A stretch of 13,575 nt of DNA from Pseudomonadota bacterium (GCA_023386135.1 JAEWKG010000036.1:1-13575); one strand, 5' to 3'; counted from the stretch's first letter, positions 1 through 7,227 are shown. Notes: a model not told the origin generated them from the letters alone. Program-made: numbers and translations.

Positions 1-98
1 CCGTGGGTGATGCGCTGGCCGAGCTCGTCACCAAGACCCTGCGCGCAGCGCGCGATCGGGGGCGCGAGATGGCGCAAGAGGCCCGCGACAGCGGCTAG
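1..98 (+). CDS. 3' end of an unidentified gene (partial)
   Basis: An open frame (codons starting at position 3) enters from the left edge and ends at TAG 96-98. The visible 31 residues are rich in Ala, Arg and Glu, contain no helix breaker until the end, and look like an amphipathic C-terminal helix (…LAELVTKTLRAARDRG…). I do not recognise the protein. Codon third positions are GC-rich like the real genes downstream, and the frame stops just before a candidate promoter, which supports a genuine gene end. No terminator hairpin is visible between this stop and the next gene. Identity needs the sequence to the left of the window. Confidence 0.45.
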   Translation, partial: VGDALAELVTKTLRAARDRGREMAQEARDSG

Positions 99-118
99 CG
101 CACGCCGTCCGGTTTTCC

Positions 119-147
119 TTGAACCGCCGCGATAAACCCCCGATATT
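119..147 (+). promoter_or_regulatory. Candidate sigma-70 promoter for the Bax inhibitor-1 family gene
   Basis: A -35 like TTGAAC (119-124) and a -10 like GATATT (142-147) are separated by exactly 17 nt. Each matches the sigma-70 consensus at four of six positions. A start about 7 nt downstream of the -10 would give a leader of roughly 40 nt before the ATG at 193, which includes the GGAG ribosome binding site. This is pattern matching only; sphingomonad promoters are often degenerate. Confidence 0.4.
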
Positions 148-192
148 GCGCATACCGGCTTGTCGTCGCTCGGCGCCGGAATGGAGATTGTG

Positions 193-927
193 ATGGCTGA
201 CTACAACGATCCCCGCCCGACGGCGACCAGCTTCGGCTCGGTTCCGCGCGCCGGTGGGCAGGTCGTATTCGACGCAGGGCTGCGCAAGCACATGCTGTCG
301 ATCTACAACTACATGACCAGCGGGGTGCTGCTGACCGGCATCGTCGCGCTGCTTTCGTACACTCAGGGCCTGGCGTACAGCTTCGCCACCGGTCCGCTGA
401 TGTGGATCGTTGCGCTCGCCCCGCTCGCGGTGGTGTTCGCGATGAGCTTCGGTGCTAACCGTTTCAGCGAAGGCACGCTCAAGATCATGTTCTGGGTCTA
501 CGCGACCCTGATGGGCCTGTCGCTGTCGACCATCTTCCTGGTTTATACCGGCGGCTCGATCGCGGTGACCTTCTTCGCCACGGCGGCGGCGTTCGCCGGC
601 CTGAGCCTCTACGGCTACACCACGCAGCGCAGCCTGTCGGGGCTCGGAACGTTCCTCATCATGGGCGTGGTCGGCCTGATCGTGGCGAGCCTTGTCAACA
701 TGTTCGTGCAGTCGGCGCCGCTGATGTACGCGATCAGCTTCATCGGCGTGCTGATCTTCGCGGGCCTCACCGCCTACGACACGCAGAAGCTCAAGGAACA
801 GTACGTTCACCTGCGCGGCACCGACTGGGCCGGCAAGGCGGTCGTGCTGGGGGCGCTCAACCTCTACCTCGACTTCATCAACATGTTCATGTTCCTGCTG
901 CGGTTCATGGGTTCGAGCCGCAACTGA
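193..927 (+). CDS. Bax inhibitor-1/YccA family inner membrane protein
   Basis: A 244-residue protein of the BI-1/YccA (TMBIM) family, multi-pass inner membrane proteins related to calcium-leak channels and to E. coli YccA/YbhL. After a polar N-terminus of about 35 residues there are about seven hydrophobic segments (roughly 42-58, 68-86, 98-118, 122-141, 151-172, 177-194, 216-238). The family hallmarks are visible near the end: GLTAYDTQKLKE (191-202) and the last-helix motif ALNLYLDFINMFMFLLRF (221-238), with acidic residues D196 and D227. I chose the ATG at 193 because GGAG lies 6 nt upstream and the protein then starts MADYNDPRP; an in-frame TTG at 160 and an ATG at 181 are less well placed. 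It is monocistronic: its own candidate promoter lies upstream and a strong terminator follows. The exact substrate or role cannot be read from sequence. Confidence 0.93.
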   Translation: MADYNDPRPTATSFGSVPRAGGQVVFDAGLRKHMLSIYNYMTSGVLLTGIVALLSYTQGLAYSFATGPLMWIVALAPLAVVFAMSFGANRFSEGTLKIMFWVYATLMGLSLSTIFLVYTGGSIAVTFFATAAAFAGLSLYGYTTQRSLSGLGTFLIMGVVGLIVASLVNMFVQSAPLMYAISFIGVLIFAGLTAYDTQKLKEQYVHLRGTDWAGKAVVLGALNLYLDFINMFMFLLRFMGSSRN

Positions 928-951
928 CCGCGCTTACGAATCGCTTCGTCG

Positions 952-988
952 TGCCCGGGGTGCCCAGCGCACCCCGGGCATTTTCTTT
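952..988 (+). terminator. Strong intrinsic terminator after the Bax inhibitor-1 family gene
   Basis: A perfect 12-bp GC-rich stem, 952-963 (TGCCCGGGGTGC) with 969-980 (GCACCCCGGGCA), closes on the 5-nt loop CCAGC and is followed at once by TTTTCTTT (981-988). It begins 24 nt after the TGA at 925-927. It is the clearest rho-independent terminator in the window and isolates the preceding gene from the lipoprotein gene. Confidence 0.9.
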
Positions 989-1077
989 GCTCGCGTAAGC
1001 CGTTAGGGCCCTTGTCCTTCAGCCGCGCGAAAGCTGCGGACTGCCAATCTCTGTGCGGGCTAGGAGGGCCGCTCCGC

Positions 1078-1974
1078 ATGTTTTCCAATACCACTTCGCG
1101 CATCCGTCTGATCTCGCTGGCCGTTGGGCTCGCCACGCTGGCCGCGTGCAAGACCGCGCCGCCGCCCCCTCCGCCGCCGCCCCCGCCGCCTCCGCCGCCG
1201 GCCGAGATCATCCCCTACCGTCCGCTGCCCCCCTCCGGCGCGACCTACGTGATGAGCATTCCGGGCCGCGGGGCCGACGGCCAGCGCGTGACCGTGCTCA
1301 AGGGGCTGAGCGACGATGAGCGGCTGTGGTACTTCCGCTCGGCATGGAACGTCGCCGCGCTCAACTGCCTCGCGCCCGAAGATCAGGTGATCCTGGACGG
1401 CTACAAGGCGTTCCTGACCGGCAACGCCAAGACCCTGTCCGCCACCAACACACGGATCGATAGGGCTTTCCAGAAGCAGTATTCGACCCGCAACGAAGGC
1501 ATCGCCGCGCGCGAGCGGCTGATGACCGTGGTCTACAACTACTTCGCGCTGCCGCCCGCCCGGGCCGAGTTCTGCCAGGCCGCGCGTAATGTCGCCGCCG
1601 CGCAGACCGGGATGGCGAAGGCCGACGGGCCCGCACTGGCCGCCGCCACCTTCGTCCAGTTCGAAACGCCGTTCGAGAATTTCTTCAATCAGTACGAGCA
1701 GTACCAGCGCGATTCCGCCGCCTGGGACGCGCGCTACGGAGCGCTGTACGGCTCGTCGCAGCCAGGCTACGTCGCGGTCCAGGCGGCGCGGACGACGATG
1801 GTCCCGCAGGCCGGGGTGAGCGATCCGACGACCACCACGCTACAGCCGGTCACGGTCGCCGGCTCGGTCACCGACCCCGAAACCGGGGCCACGATCCCGG
1901 TTGTGCCCGTGCCGCAGCAGCAGCAATCGACCCCGGTGGTGCAGCCCGTGCCCCAGCCTTCGCCCAAGCCGTGA
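1078..1974 (+). CDS. Putative lipoprotein with a 14-proline tract next to the lipidated cysteine
   Basis: A 298-residue predicted lipoprotein of unknown function. The ATG at 1078 is preceded by a consensus AGGAGG (1062-1067; 10-nt spacer). The product begins with a short basic, hydrophobic signal peptide ending in the lipobox LAAC, so Cys24 should be lipidated after signal peptidase II cleavage. Residues 28-41 are 14 consecutive prolines, then AEIIPYRPLPP. The centre (about 50-220) is a mixed, probably helical domain with two further cysteines (…AALNCLAPED…, …AEFCQAARN…) and aromatic-rich helices (…FENFFNQYEQYQRD…). The tail, from about residue 240, is low-complexity Thr/Val/Pro/Gln ending in …QPSPKP. 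The poly-proline could span the periplasm or cell wall and would require EF-P for efficient translation. It may be a lineage-specific envelope protein of sphingomonads; I recognise no named domain. The in-frame TTG at 1012 would destroy the signal peptide. Confidence 0.85.
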   Translation: MFSNTTSRIRLISLAVGLATLAACKTAPPPPPPPPPPPPPPAEIIPYRPLPPSGATYVMSIPGRGADGQRVTVLKGLSDDERLWYFRSAWNVAALNCLAPEDQVILDGYKAFLTGNAKTLSATNTRIDRAFQKQYSTRNEGIAARERLMTVVYNYFALPPARAEFCQAARNVAAAQTGMAKADGPALAAATFVQFETPFENFFNQYEQYQRDSAAWDARYGALYGSSQPGYVAVQAARTTMVPQAGVSDPTTTTLQPVTVAGSVTDPETGATIPVVPVPQQQQSTPVVQPVPQPSPKP

Positions 1975-2033
1975 TCGCTGCGGCGCACAAAGGGCTTTTC
2001 TTGGGGCACGCGGTTCGCTAGGGGGCGCGCTCT

Positions 2034-2051
2034 TCGCCGGGCCGCCGGCGA
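2034..2051 (+). other. GC-rich hairpin just upstream of tRNA-Ala
   Basis: A perfect 7-bp inverted repeat, TCGCCGG (2034-2040) and CCGGCGA (2045-2051), with a GCCG loop, ends 14 nt before the mature tRNA 5' end. There is no T-run, so it is not a convincing terminator. If transcribed, it would form a hairpin in the pre-tRNA leader. The 1975-2065 gap otherwise shows no clear promoter. Confidence 0.35.
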
Positions 2052-2065
2052 GATGGAACTGGAAC

Positions 2066-2141
<76 letters not shown>

Positions 2142-2294
2142 GTTCGCCGATAAGGGCTCCCGGTCAGCCTGCAAACGGCACCACTCTGCGCTTCCGGTGC
2201 TCACGAGCTGAATGGTCGCTGCGCGCCGGTTCTCGCGCGGCACCATTTTCGGCTCGACCGAGAGCCCTTCTCGGCAAACTGGACCAATGCAACC

Positions 2295-2317
2295 GTTCAG
2301 CCTGAGCTTGTCGAAGG
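2295..2317. repeat. Short REP-like intergenic motif upstream of obgE
   Basis: The 23 nt from 2295 to 2317 (GTTCAGCCTGAG followed by CTTGTCGAAGG) resemble a dispersed motif that I recall in many copies in intergenic regions of sphingomonads and other proteobacteria. Only one copy occurs here and no inverted partner is visible, so the repeat nature rests on memory, not on this window. It lies within 50 nt of the obgE start, in the 202-nt gap 2142-2343. The rest of that gap shows no ORF that I trust, no clear terminator for the tRNA, and only a poor promoter-like pair (TTGTCG 2308-2313, TAGCTT 2332-2337). Confidence 0.45.
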
Positions 2318-2343
2318 CGACGCGCCAAGGTTAGCTTACGCAA

Positions 2344-3402
2344 ATGCATTTTCTCGACCAAGCCAAGATCTATCTCCGCTCGGGTGCCGGCGGGCCCGGC
2401 GCGGTCTCGTTCCGGCGGGAGAAGTATGTCGAATATGGCGGGCCTGATGGCGGGAACGGCGGCAAGGGCGGAGACATCGTGTTCCTGGCGGTGCCCGGCC
2501 TCAATACGCTGATCGACTTCCGCTACACCCAGCATTTCAAGGCCCAGCGCGGCGGGCACGGGATGGGCAAGGACCGCACCGGCGCCTCCGCCCCCGACCT
2601 GGTGATCGAGGTGCCGGTCGGCACCCAAGTGATCTCCGACGAGACCGACGAGGTGATCGCCGACTTCACCGAGGTCGGCCAGCGCGTCGTGCTGCTCGAG
2701 GGCGGCATGGGCGGGCGCGGCAACGCGAGCTACAAGACCAGCACCAACCGCGCGCCGCGCCAGCACCAGCAGGGCATCCCGGCCGAGGAGATGTGGGTGT
2801 GGCTGCGGCTGAAGCTGCTCGCCGACGCTGGGCTGGTCGGGTTGCCTAACGCGGGCAAGAGCACCTTCATCAACCAGGTTTCGAACGCGCAGGCCAAGGT
2901 CGGCGCGTACGCCTTCACCACGCTGGTGCCGAAGCTGGGCGTGGTGCGGCATCGCGGGCGCGAGTTCGTGCTGGCCGACATTCCCGGCCTGATCGAGGGT
3001 GCGGCCGAAGGCGCCGGGATCGGCGACCGCTTCCTGGGCCACATCGAGCGCTGCCGGGTGCTCATCCACCTGATCGACATCGGCGGGGTGGACCCGGTCG
3101 AGGCGCTGCGCATCGTCGAGGACGAACTGGCGGCGTACGGCGAAGGCCTCGACGACAAGCCGCGTCTGATCGCGCTCAACAAGATCGACCTCGCCGACGC
3201 CGAGCTGGCGGCCGACTTCGCCAAGGAGTTGCGCGCAGCGGGCGCGACGCGGGTGTTCCCGATCTCAACCGCTACCGGCGAGGGGATCGGCCGCCTGCTC
3301 GACGCGGTGCTCGATCACCTGCCCGGCCGCACCGCGACCGAGACCAAGGGCAGCGAGATCGAAGACGCGGCCGACGCCGGCGGCGATTGGTCGCCGATCT
3401 AG
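2344..3402 (+). CDS. obgE: Obg/CgtA GTPase
   Basis: A 352-residue Obg-family GTPase. The family is essential and ribosome-associated, linking 50S maturation, ppGpp signalling and the cell cycle. The glycine-rich Obg fold occupies about residues 1-158 (start MHFLDQAKIYLRSGAGGPG, then GGPDGGNGGKGGD). The G domain follows with all signatures: G1 GLPNAGKS (166-173), the switch region around YAFTTLVPKLGVV, G3 DIPG (212-215), G4 NKID (279-282) and G5 around ISTA (307-310). The C-terminal extension after about residue 325 is short and acidic, as in many alphaproteobacteria. The ribosome binding site is weak (AAGG at 2327-2330, 13 nt upstream). In many genomes obgE follows rplU-rpmA; here a tRNA gene precedes it. 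proB begins 10 nt downstream, so the two are probably co-transcribed. Confidence 0.98.
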   Translation: MHFLDQAKIYLRSGAGGPGAVSFRREKYVEYGGPDGGNGGKGGDIVFLAVPGLNTLIDFRYTQHFKAQRGGHGMGKDRTGASAPDLVIEVPVGTQVISDETDEVIADFTEVGQRVVLLEGGMGGRGNASYKTSTNRAPRQHQQGIPAEEMWVWLRLKLLADAGLVGLPNAGKSTFINQVSNAQAKVGAYAFTTLVPKLGVVRHRGREFVLADIPGLIEGAAEGAGIGDRFLGHIERCRVLIHLIDIGGVDPVEALRIVEDELAAYGEGLDDKPRLIALNKIDLADAELAADFAKELRAAGATRVFPISTATGEGIGRLLDAVLDHLPGRTATETKGSEIEDAADAGGDWSPI

Positions 3403-3412
3403 GCGTTCCGCA

Positions 3413-4546
3413 ATGGCCGTGACCGAGCTTTCCCAACTGGCCGATGCGGGCGTGTGCCCTCGGCTGGTGCTCAAGGTGGGCTCGGCGCTGCTGGTCGAAC
3501 GCGGCGGCACCGTCCGGCGCGCGTGGCTCGAAAGCCTGGTGGCGGAGATCGCCGAGGCGCGCGGGCGCGGGCAGCAGGTCGTGGTGGTCAGTTCGGGGGC
3601 GATCGCGCTCGGCGCCGCGCGGCTGAGCCTATCGCAAGGCGGGCGCGCCAGCCTCGCCGATGCGCAGGCCGCGGCAGCGGTTGGGCAGATCGCGCTCGCG
3701 GCGGTGTGGTCAGACTTGCTCGCGGCGCACGGACTGACAGCGGCGCAGTTGCTGTTGACCCTCGACGATCTCGAGGACCGCAGGCGCTACCTCAACGCGT
3801 CTTCCACCGTCGCGCGCCTGCTGGAGCACGGGGCCGTGCCGGTGGTCAACGAAAACGACAGCGTCGCCACCGCCGAGATCCGCTTCGGCGACAACGACCG
3901 TCTCGCCGCGCGCGTGGCACAGGCGGCGGGGGCCGACGCGGTAGTGCTGCTGAGCGACGTTGACGGCCTGTTCGACCGCGATCCTAAAGACCCGGCCGCC
4001 GAACTGGTGCGCGAGGTTGGCGGAGTGGACGAGAGCGTGCGTGCGATGGCGAGCGCCGGCTCGGGGTCGGGGATGGGCTCGGGCGGAATGGTCTCCAAGC
4101 TCGAGGCGGCCGAGATCGCGGGCCGGGCGGGGATCGCGCTGGCGATCGTCAACGGCACCTACGACCGCCCGCTCGCGCGCGCGCTGTCGCAGGACCGCGG
4201 CACGCTGTTCCGCGCGCAGCGGCGCGACGGCGGGCGCAAGGTGTGGCTCGGCGGCCGGATCGCTCCGGCGGGCGTGCTGACGGTGGACGACGGCTGCGCG
4301 GCGGCGCTGGCGGGAGGCTCCAGCGTGCTCGCCGCGGGGGTGGTGGCCGTCGATGGCGAATTCGCGCGCGGCGACCTCGTGACCATACACAGCGCGAAGG
4401 GCGACCGGCTGGCGCAAGGCCTGGTCGAGTATGCCGCCGCCGAATGCCGCGCGATCGCGGGCCGCAAGGCGGGCGAGCAGGCGGACTTGCTCGGCTACGC
4501 GCCGCGTGCCGCGGTGGTGCACCGCGACCACATGGTGCTGCTGTGA
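3413..4546 (+). CDS. proB: Glutamate 5-kinase (proline biosynthesis)
   Basis: A 377-residue glutamate 5-kinase, which phosphorylates glutamate with ATP in the first step of proline synthesis. The amino-acid kinase domain is visible: LVLKVGSALL with K21 near the N-terminus, VVSSGAIALG (S60, S61, G62), NEND (146-149), FGDND (158-162), LLSDVDGLFDRDPK (from about 179) and the glycine/serine-rich SGSGMGSGGMVSKLEAAE loop near residues 220-240. A C-terminal PUA domain fills about 275-370 (…AGVVAVDGEFARGDLVTIHS…), matching the two-domain form of the enzyme. The ATG lies 10 nt after the obgE stop. The 3' end overlaps the next gene by 4 nt. The next enzyme of the pathway, proA, is not in the window. 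ProB is usually feedback-inhibited by proline. Confidence 0.97.
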   Translation: MAVTELSQLADAGVCPRLVLKVGSALLVERGGTVRRAWLESLVAEIAEARGRGQQVVVVSSGAIALGAARLSLSQGGRASLADAQAAAAVGQIALAAVWSDLLAAHGLTAAQLLLTLDDLEDRRRYLNASSTVARLLEHGAVPVVNENDSVATAEIRFGDNDRLAARVAQAAGADAVVLLSDVDGLFDRDPKDPAAELVREVGGVDESVRAMASAGSGSGMGSGGMVSKLEAAEIAGRAGIALAIVNGTYDRPLARALSQDRGTLFRAQRRDGGRKVWLGGRIAPAGVLTVDDGCAAALAGGSSVLAAGVVAVDGEFARGDLVTIHSAKGDRLAQGLVEYAAAECRAIAGRKAGEQADLLGYAPRAAVVHRDHMVLL

Positions 4547-5460
4547 CCCGTCCGTTGGTCGCGCTGACCGGGGCGACCGGGTTCGTCGGCAAGGCCACGC
4601 TCGCGGCGCTCGACGGCGCGGGCTACGCGGTGCGCGCGCTGGCCCGCAAGGTGCCGGCCGAGCGGGGCGGGGCCGAATGGGTTCAGGGCGACCTCGCCGA
4701 CCGCGCGGCTCTCGCGCGGCTGGTCGACGGGGCAGAGGCGGTCGTCCACGTCGCCGGCCTCACGACGGCACGCGAGCCGGAGGAATTCGAGAGGGCCAAT
4801 GTCACCGGCACTCTCGCCGTGATCGAGGCGGCTGCGGAGGCTGGGGTGCAACGCCTCGTTCACGTGTCATCGCAGTCTGCGCGCGAGCCCGAACTGTCAG
4901 CCTACGGTGCCTCCAAGGAGCGCGCCGAGCGGCTGGTCAAGGCGAGCGCGCTCGACTGGACCATGGTCCGCCCGCCCGGTGTGTACGGTCCGTGGGACGT
5001 CGATTACCTCGAGATGTTCAAGCTTGCCCGGCGCGGGTTCGTGCCGGTCCCGCCGCCGGGGCGCAGCTCGCTGATCCACGTGACCGATCTTGCCGAGCTG
5101 CTGGTCGCGCTCATCCCCGGCGGCGAGGCAGTCACCCGGCGGATGTTCGAGCCCGACGACGGGCACCCCGGCGGCTGGAGCCACCGCGAGCTCGCCCGCG
5201 TGATCGGCTGGGCGGTCGGCAAGCGGCCGTGGGTGGTTCACCTCTCCAAGGCGACGCTCCACCGTGCCGCGCGCGCCGACCGCCTGCTCCGCCGCTCACG
5301 CGCGCGCCTCACCGCCGACCGGGTTGGCTACATGAGCCATCCCGATTGGGTCGCCCGGCCCGAATACGCGGTGCCCAAGGACCTGTGGCGCCCGCGCATC
5401 CCCACCCGCGACGGCCTCAAGGCAACCGCGCGCTGGTACCGCGAGCAGGGGTGGCTTTAG
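4543..5460 (+). CDS. NAD(P)-dependent epimerase/dehydratase-like SDR protein
   Basis: A 305-residue extended or atypical short-chain dehydrogenase. The Rossmann motif GATGFVG is at 10-16, a VVHVAG strand at about 67-72, SS at 109-110 and the catalytic-type YGASK (Y121, K125), followed by the substrate-loop motif RPPGVYGP at about 143-150. These are typical of the NAD-dependent epimerase/dehydratase family, but the substrate cannot be deduced. The start is GTG at 4543, which overlaps the proB TGA in a GTGA 4-nt overlap; this implies translational coupling. Upstream in-frame extension would lie entirely inside proB and lacks the Rossmann start. The C-terminus is basic and ends …ARWYREQGWL. The functional link to proline synthesis is unclear; the partnership may be only transcriptional. 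Confidence 0.88.
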   Translation: MTRPLVALTGATGFVGKATLAALDGAGYAVRALARKVPAERGGAEWVQGDLADRAALARLVDGAEAVVHVAGLTTAREPEEFERANVTGTLAVIEAAAEAGVQRLVHVSSQSAREPELSAYGASKERAERLVKASALDWTMVRPPGVYGPWDVDYLEMFKLARRGFVPVPPPGRSSLIHVTDLAELLVALIPGGEAVTRRMFEPDDGHPGGWSHRELARVIGWAVGKRPWVVHLSKATLHRAARADRLLRRSRARLTADRVGYMSHPDWVARPEYAVPKDLWRPRIPTRDGLKATARWYREQGWL

Positions 5461-5552
5461 CGCGATTCGACTTCGCGGAAGCCGAGGCATAGCCTCCGGG
5501 CAGGGGCGCGAGTCGCGGCGGATTACCGCGCGATATGCTCGAGGGGATGATC

Positions 5553-5963
5553 ATGAAGAAACTGATGCTGGTAGCGGCGCTCGCCGCTATTTCGGCGTGC
5601 TCCAAGCCGGAGCCGGCCGCGACGCCCGATGCGACCACCGATGCGGCGGCCGAGCCCGCGCCCGCGCCGACGACCGTGGCCGCCGACGGAAAGCCCTCGG
5701 TCGGCAAGTTCCAGGTCACCGGTTCCGACGGCAAGGTGATGGTCGAGGAAGTTAGGGCCGACGGCACTTACACCGACACCCAGGACGGCAAGGTCGTCGA
5801 AACCGGCAAATGGCGGCAGGAATCGCCGGCAGTGTGGTGCTGGACCAGCGACGCGGCCGGAGCGAAGGAGATTTGCTCTGACGAGAAGGTCGAAAACGGC
5901 GTTTACACCTCGACCAATCGCGAGACCAAGAAGAGCTCTACCGTCGTCCGCCTCGAAGGCTGA
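5553..5963 (+). CDS. Small putative lipoprotein of unknown function
   Basis: A 136-residue predicted lipoprotein. The signal peptide MKKLMLVAALAAISAC ends in a lipobox at Cys16, followed by a low-complexity Ala/Pro/Thr linker to about residue 45. A small domain of about 85 residues then contains repeated turns of the type GKF-V-GSDGKV / DGTYTDTQDGKVVETGKW and two cysteines (…AVWCWTSD…, …KEICSDE…) that could form a disulfide. This suggests a compact beta fold in the periplasm. I chose the ATG at 5553 because GAGGGG (5541-5546) lies 6 nt upstream; ATGs at 5535 and 5547 are in frame but poorly placed. The 92-nt gap before it shows only a 5-bp hairpin without a T-run. Its stop lies 9 nt from the convergent cysH stop. 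Confidence 0.75.
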   Translation: MKKLMLVAALAAISACSKPEPAATPDATTDAAAEPAPAPTTVAADGKPSVGKFQVTGSDGKVMVEEVRADGTYTDTQDGKVVETGKWRQESPAVWCWTSDAAGAKEICSDEKVENGVYTSTNRETKKSSTVVRLEG

Positions 5964-5972
5964 GCGGGCGGC

Positions 5973-6785
5973 CTAGAGGAACGGTTCGTACCCCGGCGGC
6001 AGTTCGCCGTCGGGGCCGAGCTGGACAGGCGAGTGGATGCCGCACTCGGTCTTGTCCCAACCCTTCCAGCGGCCCGAGCGCGCATCCTCACCCTCGGCGA
6101 CCTTGCTGGTGCAGGGCGAGCAGCCGATCGAGGGATAGCCGTCCGCGATCAGCGGATGGACCGGCAGGTCGTGTTCAGCAATGTAGGCGGCGAGATCGGC
6201 CGCCTGCCAATCGATCAGCGGGTTGATCTTGAGCCGGCCCAGCGTGTCGCTGGTGTCGACCTCGAACCGCGGGAGATTGGCGCGGGTGCTCGACTGGAAC
6301 GCCTTGCGGCCGGTGAGCGAGGCGTCGAACCGGCTGAGGGCCCTTTCGAGCGGGCGAACCTTGCGGATTTCGCAGCAACCGTCGGGATCGTAGGACCACC
6401 TGAGGCCGCTCTCGTCGCGCGCGGCGAGGTCGGCGGGATCGGGCGTGAGGATTTGCAGGTTGGTCAGGCCGAGCCGCGCGACCACTTCGTCGCGGTAGGC
6501 GAGCGTTTCGGGAAAGTGCTTGCCGGTGTCGAGGAACAGCACCGGCGTACTGGGCGCGACTTGCGCGATCAGGTGCAACAGCACCACGCTCTCCGCGCCG
6601 AAGCTGGACACGACCGCGACCTCGCCCGCAATGCGGTCCTTAAGCACCGCCTCGAGCACCGCTGCCGTGTCCGCGCCGCGGAACATGCGGTTGAGGCGGA
6701 TCGCGTCCGCATCGGTGAAGCGCGGCCCGGTGTCGATCCGGTCGCGCACCCGGGCAAGGCCCCGAGACAGGCCCAAGTCAGCCAT
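5973..6785 (-). CDS. cysH: Assimilatory APS reductase (4Fe-4S type CysH)
   Basis: A 270-residue member of the PAPS/APS reductase family, making sulfite with thioredoxin- or glutathione-type reductant. The nucleotide-binding loop is SSFGAESVVLL (60-70) and LDTGKHFPET lies at 85-94. Cysteines C137/C138 (GCCEIRKVRPL) and C222/C225 (GCSPC) are the four ligands of a 4Fe-4S cluster. By family knowledge this pattern marks enzymes that use APS, whereas the E. coli PAPS-only enzyme lacks it. The catalytic ECGIH motif (247-251, C248) is intact near the C-terminus. The ATG at 6785 overlaps the upstream DUF934 stop by 8 nt (ATGGCTGA); an upstream in-frame extension to 7013 lies wholly inside DUF934 and is rejected. 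It is the last gene of the operon, and no terminator is visible after it. Dual APS/PAPS use cannot be excluded. Confidence 0.96.
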   Translation of the reverse strand: MADLGLSRGLARVRDRIDTGPRFTDADAIRLNRMFRGADTAAVLEAVLKDRIAGEVAVVSSFGAESVVLLHLIAQVAPSTPVLFLDTGKHFPETLAYRDEVVARLGLTNLQILTPDPADLAARDESGLRWSYDPDGCCEIRKVRPLERALSRFDASLTGRKAFQSSTRANLPRFEVDTSDTLGRLKINPLIDWQAADLAAYIAEHDLPVHPLIADGYPSIGCSPCTSKVAEGEDARSGRWKGWDKTECGIHSPVQLGPDGELPPGYEPFL

Positions 6786-7227
6786 GCCGCAGCTTCCAGA
6801 TCGGCGTGCGGTCGTCAGCAGCCGGAACGTAGACGTGTTCCCAGCGGGTGAGCGCGGCCTCGGCATCGGCCGGATCGATCGGCTTGTCGGGCGCGAAGCT
6901 GTCGAAGCCGCAGCGGCGCATGAAGAAGATGAGGTCGACCAGCACGTCGCCGGTCGCCTTGATCTCGCCAACGTAGCCCGCCTCGCGCAGCATCCGGGCG
7001 GTCGAGAAGCCACGGCCGTCGCGGAATTTGGGAAAGTCGACCTCGATCAGCCGCACGCGTGAGAGGTGCGGGAATAGGACGGTGATGTCCTCGCCCGCTT
7101 CGATCCGGACCGAATCCGCTTCTTCCTGCTCGAGGAAAGCGTCGAGCGAGACGGCGGGTTCGTCGGCCGCCGGATCGTCGCGGAAGCGCAAGGCGGTGGG
7201 GAAGGCCTGGTTGCCGGGCTCAGCCAT
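6778..7227 (-). CDS. DUF934 family protein of the sulfite-reduction operon
   Basis: A 149-residue soluble protein matching the DUF934 family as I know it. The hallmark VDFPKFRDGRGFS lies at 63-75, followed by ARMLREAGYVGEIKATGDVL (78-97) and RRCGFDSF (104-111). No catalytic motif of a known enzyme class is obvious; the single conserved-looking Cys106 sits in the RCGFD motif. The family is habitually found between cysI and cysH in alpha-, beta- and gammaproteobacteria, so a role in sulfite or APS reduction is likely but unproven. The ATG at 7227 has an almost perfect ribosome binding site, AAGGAGG (7234-7240, spacer 6 nt), embedded in the end of cysI. It overlaps cysI by 8 nt and cysH by 8 nt, both with the sequence ATGGCTGA. 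Confidence 0.9.
   Translation of the reverse strand: MAEPGNQAFPTALRFRDDPAADEPAVSLDAFLEQEEADSVRIEAGEDITVLFPHLSRVRLIEVDFPKFRDGRGFSTARMLREAGYVGEIKATGDVLVDLIFFMRRCGFDSFAPDKPIDPADAEAALTRWEHVYVPAADDRTPIWKLRHG

Noticed and set aside
28..810. Long minus-strand open frame (260 codons) opposite the Bax inhibitor-1 family gene
   Set aside because: It is a His/Arg/Glu/Gln-rich antisense shadow, typical of GC-rich DNA. The plus strand encodes a clear membrane protein with family motifs.
864..1211. Minus-strand frame containing a poly-glycine run
   Set aside because: It is the complement of the poly-proline codons of the lipoprotein and has no independent support.
5484..5496. Inverted repeat GAGGC-ATA-GCCTC after the SDR gene, considered as a terminator
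   Set aside because: The stem is only 5 bp and is not followed by a T-run.
6786..7013. Upstream extension of cysH to give a 346-residue protein
   Set aside because: The extension lies inside DUF934 in another frame and is Ser/Arg/Ala low complexity. The ATG at 6785 begins the coupled start.
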